Shown here: piece after piece, positions 33,246 to 41,667 of the stretch | How the letters are laid out: the number at the start of each line of letters is the position of its first letter | Numbering within the stretch: position 1 is the stretch's first letter | From: Candidatus Gallacutalibacter pullicola | GTDB taxonomy: Bacteria; Bacillota; Clostridia; Oscillospirales; Acutalibacteraceae | DNA: 60,941 nt | Assembly (NCBI GenBank): GCA_018712265.1 | Contig: DVHF01000102.1 | Span: 1 to 60,941, forward strand | Direction: 5' to 3' | Notes under the pieces: generated by a model | Databases searched by the model: none | Told to the model about the DNA's origin: nothing | The model's input: the letters and a program-made list of their open reading frames with translations, nothing else | Position numbers and translations under genes: made by a program

Positions 33246-34129
33246 TGCTTTCCCCGAATATCGAAACGTTCATCGGGTGCGACGCTTCCTACGAGGAGGC
33301 GTGGATTGTACTGTTCGGCGCGCCGTTTGATTCCACCACCAGCTACCGCCCGGGCGCGCGCTTCGGCCCCCCTTCCATCCGGCACGAGAGCTTTGGTCTG
33401 GAAACGTACAGTCCCTATCAGGACGACGATCTCACCGACTGCCGCATCTTTGACAGCGGCGATCTGGAGCTTTGCTTCGGCAGCTCGGAGCAGGCTCTCT
33501 CCGATATTCAGGAGCGGACGGAAATCATCCTGCGTGACGGGAAGTTCCCGTTCCTGATCGGCGGCGAACATCTCGTCACGCTCGGCGCGGTGCGTGCCTT
33601 GGCCGCGCGGTATCCGGATCTGCATATCCTGCACTTTGACGCCCACGCCGATCTGCGGGACGACTATCTGGGCGCGAAGCTCAGCCACGCCTGCGTGATG
33701 CGCCGCTGTCACGAGCTTCTCGGCGACGGGCGGATCCATCAGTTCTGCATCCGCAGCGGAGACCGGGAGGAATTCCGGTTCGCCCACGCGCATACGGACT
33801 TCCATCCATTTTCGTTTGACGGTCTGGAATCCACAGTGGAATCGCTGAAAAAATCCGGCGCGCCTGTCTATTTGAGCATTGATCTGGACTGTCTGGATCC
33901 GTCGGTTTTTCCGGGGACCGGTACGCCGGAGGCCGGAGGGGTATCGTTCATGGAATTGCTGCGCGCCATTCTATGCGTATCTGATCTGCGCCTTGTGGGT
34001 GCGGATGTGAATGAGCTTGCTCCGCAGCTTGATCCCAGCGGGGTGTCTACGGCTGCGGCGTGTAAGGTGGTGCGGGAGCTGCTGCTGGCGCTGCAAGTCC
34101 GCACCGCACCAAAGGCAAGCAAAACTTAA
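33245..34129 (+). CDS. speB: Agmatinase / ureohydrolase
   Basis: This Mn-dependent ureohydrolase (294 aa) would split agmatine, or an N-aminopropylated agmatine, into urea and the amine. Metal ligands are in IGGEHLVTLG, HFDAHADLRDDYLG and LSIDLDCLDPSVFPG, with GTGTPEAGGVSF completing the site. It begins in the speE stop codon. Together with speA it gives the arginine-agmatine-putrescine route. The last codons (A-S-K-T) and the stop fall in the first hairpin of family A repeat A2, so the C-terminus may have been altered by the repeat. Confidence 0.92.
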   Translation: MLSPNIETFIGCDASYEEAWIVLFGAPFDSTTSYRPGARFGPPSIRHESFGLETYSPYQDDDLTDCRIFDSGDLELCFGSSEQALSDIQERTEIILRDGKFPFLIGGEHLVTLGAVRALAARYPDLHILHFDAHADLRDDYLGAKLSHACVMRRCHELLGDGRIHQFCIRSGDREEFRFAHAHTDFHPFSFDGLESTVESLKKSGAPVYLSIDLDCLDPSVFPGTGTPEAGGVSFMELLRAILCVSDLRLVGADVNELAPQLDPSGVSTAAACKVVRELLLALQVRTAPKASKT

Positions 34130-34300
34130 AAGTTTTGCTCAAGCTTTTTCAAAAGCTTGCGATGGGGTGTGGGGGCGAGAAGCCCCCACAAGAAAAAGGA
34201 ACGCGAAGCGTTCCTCGAGAAAGGTAAGCAAACAGTGGAGGCAAACCATCCGGTGGATGGTTTGCCGGAACGAGTTTGCGGTCCCCCAGGCTAAGCGGCT
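34118..34300 (+). repeat. Family A multi-hairpin repeat (copy A2)
   Basis: AGCAAAACTT/AAGTTTTGCT (holding the speB stop), CAAGCTTTT/AAAAGCTTG, GTGGGGGC/GCCCCCAC, GGAACGC/GCGTTCC, linker CGAGAAAGGTAAGCAAACAG, GGCAAACCATCC/GGATGGTTTGCC, GTTTGCGGTCCCCCAGGC. It separates speB from the carboxyspermidine genes. Confidence 0.82.
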
Positions 34301-34401
34301 GTGATAACAGGAAAGCCCTATCACAAAGCCAACGCATTTCGCACAACAGGTGCATTTTACAAGCAGGCTCAGCCTGCAATACGGAAGGAGAACGATCTCA
34401 T

Positions 34402-35657
<1,256 letters not shown>

Positions 35658-35661
<4 letters not shown>

Positions 35662-36863
35662 TCGCGCCCGATACCCGTCCCCCTTTTGCAGCTCTCGGCG
35701 GGATTTCACCGGAGGACGCTTTCGCCGCCCTCCCCTCCCCCTGCTATGTGATCGACGAAGATCATCTCGTCAAAAATGGGGAGATCCTCGCCGGGGTCGC
35801 CAGCCGCACCGGGGCGAAAATCCTGCTGGCACAGAAAGCGTTTTCCAATTTCAATCTGTATCCGGTGCTTGCCCCGTTCCTCGCCGGAACAGAAGCAAGC
35901 GGCCTGTACGAAGCGCGGCTCGGGTTTGAGGAAATGCCCGGCAAAGAGGTGCACGTCTTTTCGGCGGCGTACCGCCCCGATGAATTCAACGACGTGCTCC
36001 GATATGCGGATCATATTGTATTCAACTCACCGGCACAGCTTGCCAAATACGGCGCGCTTGCCAAATCCGCCGGAAAGAGCGTCGGACTGCGCGTCAACCC
36101 GGAGTGCTCAACGCAGGACGGGCACGCGATCTACGATCCCTGCGCGCCCGGCAGCCGCCTCGGCACAACCCGCGCTCAATGGGATGAAAAAATGGCGCCG
36201 GATCTCATCGCCCTGCTGGACGGCCTCCACTTCCACACCCTGTGCGAACAAGACGCGGACGATCTGGCGACCACACTCTCTGCGCTGGAGCAGCGGTTCG
36301 GGGATATTCTCCCCCGGATGTCGTGGATCAATTTCGGCGGCGGCCATCACATTACGCGGCCGGGCTATCAGCTTTCGCTGTTGGAGGACTGCATCCGGCG
36401 GTTCTCCGAAAAATACGGCGTTCAGATTTATCTGGAGCCTGGTGAAGCCTGCGCGCTCAACGCGGGATTTCTGGTGACGCGCGTTCTGGACATCGTACAG
36501 AACGGCGATACGCAGATTGCAATTCTGGACATGAGCGCAGCCTGCCACACCCCAGACGTGATAGAGATGCCTTACCGGCCTCCCCTGTACGGCGCGGACG
36601 AAACCGGTGTGCTGTCCCACACCTACCGTCTTACCGGGCCCACCTGTCTGGCAGGCGATGTCATTGGGGATTACAGCTTTCCGCAGCCGCTTCAGGAGGG
36701 TTCGCTTCTGGTGTTCGGCGACATGGCCATCTACACGACCTGCAAAAACAACACCTTCAACGGGATGCCCCTCCCCTCCATCTACGCCCGCCGCCAGAAC
36801 CATACCACCCTCCTTGCCCGCTTCTCCTACTCCGACTTCAAATCCCGTCTGGGCCATCTGTAA
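35658..36863 (+). CDS. nspC: Carboxy(nor)spermidine decarboxylase
   Basis: This PLP enzyme of fold III (alanine racemase/DapDC-like, 401 aa) decarboxylates carboxyspermidine or carboxynorspermidine to finish the polyamine. Motifs: PSPCYVIDEDHLVKNGEIL, KILLAQKAFSNFNLYPVL (PLP Lys), GLRVNPECSTQD, GLHFHTLCEQDADDL, WINFGGGHHITRPGYQL and YLEPGEACALNAGFLVTRVL, followed by GPTCLAGDVIGDYSF. It is translated by overlap with the dehydrogenase gene. The two genes make spermidine without AdoMet. They follow speA-E-B after repeat A2. A family B repeat begins directly at its stop. Confidence 0.92.
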
Positions 36864-36975
36864 GGGGGACTGCGCGTCCCCCTTACCCCCGCGCCGGGCC
36901 GAAGGCCCGGACCCATTCCGCCCGGCCGCGGAGGTCGCGGAACCTCGCAGTCGAGGCGGATCCTCTTTGATCAAA
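36864..36975 (+). repeat. Family B repeat behind nspC
   Basis: AAGGGGGACTGCGCGTCCCC, CCCCCGCG, CCGGGCCGAAGGCCCGG, ACCCATTCCGCCC, GGCCGCGGAGGTCGCGG and CCTCGCAGTCGAGG. This is the cleanest B copy. Confidence 0.75.
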
Positions 36976-37089
36976 AGAATTTTTTGATCGCTTGGGGGGA
37001 TATGTCAGGAGGTTCCGCGCGGGTCGCGCGTTAGTTGAGGGGCGCTGCCCCTCAAACTCCCCGGCTCAGTTGGATCAGGGCTTGATGAA

Positions 37090-37500
37090 AGAGACGCCGC
37101 TGCCCGCACCCGCTTGCGCGTGTGCATCCACTGCCGACGCGGAACGGCTCAGCGCGGAGAAAATACTGTCAAAAGGGCGAATCACGTCCGGGGTCTTCGC
37201 CGTCCGTGGAGGTAAACGGGGCGGCTGACAGCACTTTTTCTGCGCACCTGCGGTGAGCAGAACACACAACACGTCGTACCTCCGCTTGGACTGGATGCGC
37301 GATTGGGATATAACGCCCGCGACGTGTCCTTTGTGCAGGCATGAAAATCCTCGGCCAGCTTTCCACCGCGACAGAGTGCTTATAACAATGGCATTTCAGC
37401 GACCGTAGGGAGCGATCCGCGGTTTACGTCCAGACTTAGTCTGGTCAGCGACCGAAGGGGGCGATCCGCGGTCTGCTCGCCGCAGGCGCGTCAAGGCTTA
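37090..37500 (+). repeat. Family C repeat (left arm of a long inverted repeat)
   Basis: About 410 bases, nearly the same as the reverse complement of 39656-40163, including GTGTGCATCCACTGCC, CTCAGCGCGGA, GCGCACCTGCGGTGAGCAG, GACGTGTCCTTTGTGCAGGC and CGACAGAGTGCTTATAACAA. It ends with two 49-bp units carrying the palindromes CCAGACTTAGTCTGG and CAAGGCTTAGCCTTG. No gene is seen in 36976-37490. Confidence 0.78.
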
Positions 37501-37745
37501 GCCTTGGCTTTGCAGAGATGCTGTTTTTCCTGATGAGACAGATGTTTCAGCTGATATTCCCGACGCATGGCGTCGTGCTGATTGTCAAATTCTTCAAAAT
37601 AGGCCAGCGTCACGGGCGCATGGGAACGCGTGTACTTTGCGCCGCGTCCCGCCTGATGCGCCGCTACGCGCGCCTGTAAATTCTTTGTCCAGCCCGCATA
37701 ATAGGAGCCGTCGCCGCACAGGAGAAGATAGGCATAGCATTTCAT
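37491..37745 (-). CDS. GIY-YIG nuclease family protein
   Basis: This small single-domain GIY-YIG protein (84 aa) of the UvrC-N-like YhbQ/YazA group is presumed to be a DNA endonuclease or repair accessory. The motif is modified to CYAYLLLCGDGSYYAGWTKN. The Arg/His part follows as LQARVAAHQAGRGAKYTRSH, and YFEEFDNQHDAMRREYQLKH carries the catalytic Glu (in REYQLK). The ATG at 37745 overlaps the thioesterase stop by four bases. The last codons, K-A-K-A-K-P, and the TGA are formed by the C-repeat palindrome, so the native end may have been replaced. Confidence 0.85.
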   Translation of the reverse strand: MKCYAYLLLCGDGSYYAGWTKNLQARVAAHQAGRGAKYTRSHAPVTLAYFEEFDNQHDAMRREYQLKHLSHQEKQHLCKAKAKP

Positions 37746-38167
37746 GCGTCCGGCTCCACCATGCTTTCCAGCTTGGCATAAAATTCCGGAAAACGCTTTT
37801 TCAGATTGATCGGACGGAACGTTTTTGCGTCCACACAGCCGTGCAGGGATTTTCCCGTATTGCACGGCTTTTCGCTGTCCCCGCAAAAGGTAGCGTAGGA
37901 AAATTCAATCCGCGCGGGCGTCAGACGGGAGATCCAGCACTGCACTGTCACAATATCCTCATAGTGTGTTACGCCTGAATAGTGGCAGCTGAGATCCACC
38001 ACCGGCGTCATTACCCCCATTTTTTCCAGCTGGGAATAGCTGACGCCCGTCTCTTTGATCAGGTCTGTCCGCGCGGCTTCATACCATACAGGATAAACAG
38101 CGTGGTGCGTCACGCCCATCTGATCCGTTTCCGCGTAGCGTACTGTGATTTTCGTTTCTGTTTTCAT
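37742..38167 (-). CDS. Acyl-CoA thioesterase, 4HBT/YbgC family
   Basis: This 141-aa hot-dog-fold thioesterase has the signature RYAETDQMGVTHHAVYPVWY, containing the catalytic Asp, then AARTDLIKETGVSYSQLEKM. It fits the YbgC/FadM type acting on short or medium acyl-CoA. The ATG at 38167 was preferred because the fold starts there, although the ribosome site (GGAAG, six bases upstream) is moderate. A terminator separates it from cysS upstream on the same strand. The GIY-YIG gene overlaps its stop, a common pairing in Clostridia. Confidence 0.88.
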   Translation of the reverse strand: MKTETKITVRYAETDQMGVTHHAVYPVWYEAARTDLIKETGVSYSQLEKMGVMTPVVDLSCHYSGVTHYEDIVTVQCWISRLTPARIEFSYATFCGDSEKPCNTGKSLHGCVDAKTFRPINLKKRFPEFYAKLESMVEPDA

Positions 38168-38193
38168 AAGTCCACTTCCTGTCTGATTTTGGA

Positions 38194-38230
38194 AAAGCCC
38201 CGCGTTCCGTCTGGGACGCAGGGCTTTTTG
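38194..38230. terminator. Terminator between cysS and the thioesterase gene
   Basis: AAAAGCCCCGCGTTCC (38194-38209) pairs with GGGACGCAGGGCTTTTT (38213-38229). On the minus strand it ends cysS transcription, with a short T tail. Confidence 0.7.
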
Positions 38231-38235
38231 GTTCT

Positions 38236-39642
38236 TTATTCCTCGATGTGCCACTTCACACCCTGCGGTGTGTCCTCCAAAACCACATGGCGCGCTTTCA
38301 GCTCGTCACGGATTTTGTCAGCGGTCGCCCAGTCCTTTTCTTTGCGGGCCTGCGTCCGGCGGGCGATCAGGTCCTCGATCTCCTGATCCAGACTGTTCTC
38401 CTTCTTCTTATAGAGAAGCCCCAGAATCCCGGCAAGCTCCATGAAAAGATCCATCGCCCACGTGCACAGCTCTTTCGACGGCGCTGTGGCTGCGTTCAGG
38501 CTGGTATTGATGTCGCGTGCCAGATCAAACAGTGCGGAAAGCGCGTCGGCCGTATTGAGATCGTCCTCCATCGCCTCGACAAATTTCCCGCGGTACTGCT
38601 CCATCCGGGCACGGATTTCCTGTTCGCCGTCCTTTTCGCCGGAGGGAGCGTTCTCCATCACGAAAGCAAGGTTGTCGCGGCAGTTATACAGGCGGTCCAG
38701 CGCAGCGCGGCACTGTTCGATGACGTCAACGCTGTAATTGATCGGGCTGCGATAATGCGAAGCCACCATCAGATAGCGGATCGGCTCATAGCCATATTTT
38801 TCCGCCACATCCCGCACGGTGAAGAAATTATTCAGGGATTTGCTCATCTTGCGGTTATCAACATTGATATACCCGTTGTGCATCCAGTAGTGGGCAAATT
38901 CGACGCCGTTGCAGCATTCGCTCTGCGCGATTTCGTTCTCATGGTGCGGGAAGATAAGATCCTGGCCGCCGCAGTGAATGTCAATCGTATTTCCGAGATA
39001 GCGGCGGGCCATCGCGGAACATTCGATATGCCAGCCGGGACGTCCGTCGCTCCACGGGGACGGCCAGCTGGGTTCGCCGGGCTTTGCGGCTTTCCACACG
39101 GCGAAGTCCATCGGATCCTCCTTGACCTCATCCACACTGATACGTGCGCCCGCCATAAGCTCATCCAGCGGCTGATGCGAAAGCTTCCCGTACTCCTGAA
39201 ACTTCAGCGTGCGGAAATAAACGTCTCCGTTCTCTGCGCGGTAAGCGAAGCCTTTCTCCACCAGCGTGGAAATAATCGAGATAATCTCGTCGATATTCTC
39301 CGTTGCCAGCGGATGGATCGTCGCCGGGCGGACGTTCAATCCCTCGGCGTCCTTCTTGTACTCCTCAATATACCGGCGCGAAACCGTCAGGTAGTCGCTG
39401 TTTTCCTCGTTCGCCTTGCGGATGATCTTATCGTCGATATCCGTGAAATTCTGTACGAACGTGACCTTCATCCCCCGATATTCCAAATACCGGCGCAGCA
39501 CGTCGAACACGCAGATCGGGCGCGCGTTGCCGATATGAATATAGTTATACACCGTGGGGCCGCAGGCGTAAATTTTCGCTTCGCCCGGCGTAATCGGGAC
39601 AAATTCTTCTTTTTGTCTTGTCAATGTGTTATAAATTTTCAT
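38236..39642 (-). CDS. cysS: Cysteinyl-tRNA synthetase
   Basis: This class I synthetase (468 aa, standard length) charges tRNA-Cys. HIGH-type motif YNYIHIGNARPICVFDVLRR near residue 31, zinc ligand cysteine in CGPTVYNY, DVYFRTLKFQEYGKLSHQPL, WHIECSAMARRYLG, HCGGQDLIFPHHENEIAQSE, and KMSKS in NRKMSKSLNNFFTVRD. The ATG at 39642 follows AGGAGG by nine bases. Upstream lies the C repeat and then cysE on the same strand, so the cysE-cysS pair of clostridial genomes is kept but is interrupted by about 680 bases of repeats. Confidence 0.96.
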   Translation of the reverse strand: MKIYNTLTRQKEEFVPITPGEAKIYACGPTVYNYIHIGNARPICVFDVLRRYLEYRGMKVTFVQNFTDIDDKIIRKANEENSDYLTVSRRYIEEYKKDAEGLNVRPATIHPLATENIDEIISIISTLVEKGFAYRAENGDVYFRTLKFQEYGKLSHQPLDELMAGARISVDEVKEDPMDFAVWKAAKPGEPSWPSPWSDGRPGWHIECSAMARRYLGNTIDIHCGGQDLIFPHHENEIAQSECCNGVEFAHYWMHNGYINVDNRKMSKSLNNFFTVRDVAEKYGYEPIRYLMVASHYRSPINYSVDVIEQCRAALDRLYNCRDNLAFVMENAPSGEKDGEQEIRARMEQYRGKFVEAMEDDLNTADALSALFDLARDINTSLNAATAPSKELCTWAMDLFMELAGILGLLYKKKENSLDQEIEDLIARRTQARKEKDWATADKIRDELKARHVVLEDTPQGVKWHIEE

Positions 39643-39655
39643 TTCTTTTCCTCCT

Positions 39656-39852
39656 AGCACAAGGCTAAGCCTTGACGTAATTCGTGGATCGTTCCCTCCG
39701 GCCGCTGACCAGACTAAGTCTGGACGTAAACCGCGGATCACTCCCTCCGGTCGCTGACCAGACTAAGTCTGGACGTAAACCGCGGATCACTCCCTCCGGT
39801 CGCTGACCAGACTAAGTCTGGACGTAAACCGCGGATCGCTCCCTCCGGTCGC
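39656..39852 (-). repeat. Tandem 49-bp repeat, four units
   Basis: Units start at 39656 (degenerate), 39705, 39754 and 39803. Each holds a 15-base palindrome and CGTAAACCGCGGATC.CTCCC. In unit 1 the palindrome is CAAGGCTAAGCCTTG, in the others CCAGACTAAGTCTGG. Both arms are changed together. Confidence 0.88.
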
Positions 39853-40163
39853 TGAAATGCCATTGTTATAAGCACTCTGTCGCGGTGGAAAGCTGGCCGG
39901 GGATTTTCATGCCTGCACAAAGGACACGTCGCGGGCGTTATATCCCAATCGCGCATCCAGCCCAAGCGGAGGTACGGCGCGTTGCGCGTTCTGCTCACCG
40001 CAGGTGCGCAGAAAAAGCCCTGTCAGCCGCCGCCCTGTTTACCCTCCACGAACGGCGGAGAAATCAGGTGCGATGCGCTCCTTTGACGGTATTTTTCCGC
40101 GCTGAGACTTTCCGCACCGGCAGTGGATGCACACGCGTAAGCGGGTGCGGGCGGCGGCGTCCC
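39656..40163 (-). repeat. Family C repeat (right arm of the inverted repeat)
   Basis: Reverse complement of the copy at 37090-37500, extended by two more 49-bp units. Read on the minus strand it runs from the cysE side towards cysS. The cysE-cysS gap holds no gene I can support. Confidence 0.78.
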
Positions 40164-40295
40164 TTCGCCAAGCTTCGATCCAGATGCGTCAGGGGGTTTG
40201 GGGGAAATTTTCATTTCCCCCAATAACCGGATGACCCATCCGGAACTTCCACCTCTGTACCTGTAACAGACTTTACAAATTCCTTTTACAAAACA

Positions 40296-40402
40296 GGATC
40301 CGTCTCGACCGCGCGGACAGATTCTCACCGCGCTTGGGCGGAAACGGGGTCTGGGGACGTGTCCCCAGCGCGGGGCAACGGGGCCGCGGAGGCCCCGTCT
40401 CG
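40296..40402 (-). repeat. Family B repeat overlapping the 3' end of cysE
   Basis: Minus strand: GACGGGGCCTCCGCGGCCCC, GCCCCGCG, CTGGGGACACGTCCCCAG, ACCCCGTTTCCGCCC, AAGCGCGG. The cysE frame reads through about 26 codons of it. Confidence 0.7.
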
Positions 40403-41023
40403 GGAGAGGAGTTTCTGGCGGAGCTGGGCGAGCTCGGATTGGAGGCGCGTGAGTTCCTGCGCGACGGGATCGGTCATGTGGATCTGATCGAGGTTGTAGA
40501 CCTTGGCGCCGTTGACGCGCACGATTTTGGCCGGGACGCCTACGGCCGTCGCGTTTTCCGGGACCTCGCTGAGCACCACCGCTCCCGCCGCGACACGCGC
40601 GTTGTCCCCTACCCTGAACGGCCCAAGTACCTTTGCGCCGGCTCCTACCATCACATTATTCCCCAAAGTGGGGTGGCGCTTTCCATGATCTTTTCCTGTT
40701 CCGCCCAGGGTGACGCCCTGGTACAGCGTGCAGTAATCGCCGATTTCTGCCGTCTCTCCGATCACAACGCCCATGCCGTGATCAATAAACAGCCCCTTTC
40801 CGATTGTCGCGCCCGGGTGGATTTCAATCCCCGTTTTGTGGCGCGCGTGCTGGGAAATCCAGCGGGCGATAAACTTTAAATTGTGCCGGTAGCACCAGTT
40901 TGCCCGCCGGTAGGCACGCACCGCCCGGAAGCCTGAATACAGAAAATATACCTCCAGCCGGGATCGTGCCGCAGGATCCCGATCCATAATGGAATCGAGC
41001 TCTTCTTTGAGTTTTTGGAACAT
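40325..41023 (-). CDS. cysE: Serine O-acetyltransferase
   Basis: This enzyme acetylates serine with acetyl-CoA to O-acetylserine, the substrate of CysK. It is 232 aa: an N-terminal helical part (FQKLKEELDSIMDRDPAARS, YFLYSGFRAVRAYRRANWCY), then the left-handed beta-helix of hexapeptide repeats with HPGATIGKGLFIDHGMGVVI, TLYQGVTLGGTGKDHGKRHP and AGAVVLSEVPENATAVGVPA. The final 26-28 residues (after QLRQKLLSRDG) are Pro/Ala-rich and encoded by a family B repeat, so they are not part of the normal enzyme. ATG 41023 follows AAAGGAA by eight bases. The gene stands behind a Cys T-box. Confidence 0.94.
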   Translation of the reverse strand: MFQKLKEELDSIMDRDPAARSRLEVYFLYSGFRAVRAYRRANWCYRHNLKFIARWISQHARHKTGIEIHPGATIGKGLFIDHGMGVVIGETAEIGDYCTLYQGVTLGGTGKDHGKRHPTLGNNVMVGAGAKVLGPFRVGDNARVAAGAVVLSEVPENATAVGVPAKIVRVNGAKVYNLDQIHMTDPVAQELTRLQSELAQLRQKLLSRDGASAAPLPRAGDTSPDPVSAQAR

Positions 41024-41058
41024 AAGCACATTTCCTTTCTCGAAGCGGATGCAGGCAA

Positions 41059-41305
41059 TAAAAAAACCGCCTTCGCCCTCCTGTGAGGACGGAGGCGGAC
41101 AAAGCCGCGGTTCCACTCCGATTTATTTCTCCGGCGCATCATAACGCCACAGGCTGATAACGGCGCCTTCCGTGCGGGAATACTCCTGCTGTTTCCTCCC
41201 GCCTGCTCACGGACGCATTTCGCTGCTTTCCTGGCTGAATGTGCTTACAGCCAACGGCACATTCTCTCTGAAGCCGGATTTCCGCAGGTACTTCTTCCGG
41301 TCTGC
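41059..41305 (-). promoter_or_regulatory. T-box riboswitch, cysteine specifier (UGC)
   Basis: Minus strand: Stem I is closed by CGGA (41299-41296) and TCCG (41214-41211), with AGTA inside. The specifier TGC (41217-41215) lies in GAAATGCG just before the closing strand, in the same position as UGG in the Trp leader. The T-box GAGTGGAACCGCGG lies at 41118-41105, then a terminator. Uncharged tRNA-Cys should induce cysE. Confidence 0.88.
41061..41099 (-). terminator. Terminator of the Cys T-box
   Basis: Minus strand: CCGCCTCCGTCCTC pairs with GAGGGCGAAGGCGG (imperfect) and is followed by seven T. Confidence 0.85.
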
Positions 41306-41438
41306 GCATTTAATCTATCCTATGCTCTTTCTTTCCGTATTGATTCTCAGTATATACCATTTTTTCCGTTTCGTAAAGAGGAAATTTAAAAAAATCTTTC
41401 CAAGGACGGGAATTTTTCTCATTTTGCAACCGAAACAG

Positions 41439-41467
41439 TTGCCAAGAAATCCAGTTTGCGTTATACT
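41439..41467 (+). promoter_or_regulatory. Promoter of the MATE gene
   Basis: TTGCCA (41439-41444), 17 bases, TATACT (41462-41467). Transcription would begin near 41474. Confidence 0.65.
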
Positions 41468-41484
41468 AAAAGAGATGCGAAAAA

Positions 41485-41501
41485 ATGTTATTTTGTAACA
41501 T
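41485..41501. promoter_or_regulatory. Palindromic operator candidate before the MATE gene
   Basis: ATGTTA TTTTG TAACAT is a perfect 6-5-6 dyad about 11-27 bases after the expected start of transcription, a place suited to a repressor of the MarR or TetR kind. No such regulator is adjacent. Confidence 0.5.
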
Positions 41502-41577
41502 GGGCACAAAATCCGGAAACGCTGGATGGATGCCCTATTAAGGGAGGTGCTGGGCAGAATACCCGCCATCAACTCAA

Positions 41578-41602
41578 ACGGCCCTTATACGGCCGCCTTT
41601 TT
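41578..41602 (+). terminator. Possible attenuator hairpin in the MATE leader
   Basis: CGGCC (41579-41583) pairs with GGCCG (41591-41595), followed by CC and five T. Upstream, GGGCA/TGCCC encloses ATCCGG/CTGGAT (41502-41536), which could be the sensing part. No known riboswitch class is recognised. Confidence 0.5.
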
Positions 41603-41667
41603 CATTCATTTTCCCGCTTTGTATGTGTACGGCAGCGGGAGCAAAACAAAGGGAGGAACTATGCAAT

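Noticed and set aside
36976-37090. Short plus-strand frames in the repeat region behind nspC
   Set aside because: They consist only of translated repeat sequence with no start signals.
39656-39852. Tandem 49-bp units as a CRISPR array
   Set aside because: The units abut each other without unique spacers, and no cas genes are present.
41502-41605. MATE leader as a third T-box
   Set aside because: No GGGTGG.ACCGCG-type antiterminator sequence and no Stem I with an AGTA motif.
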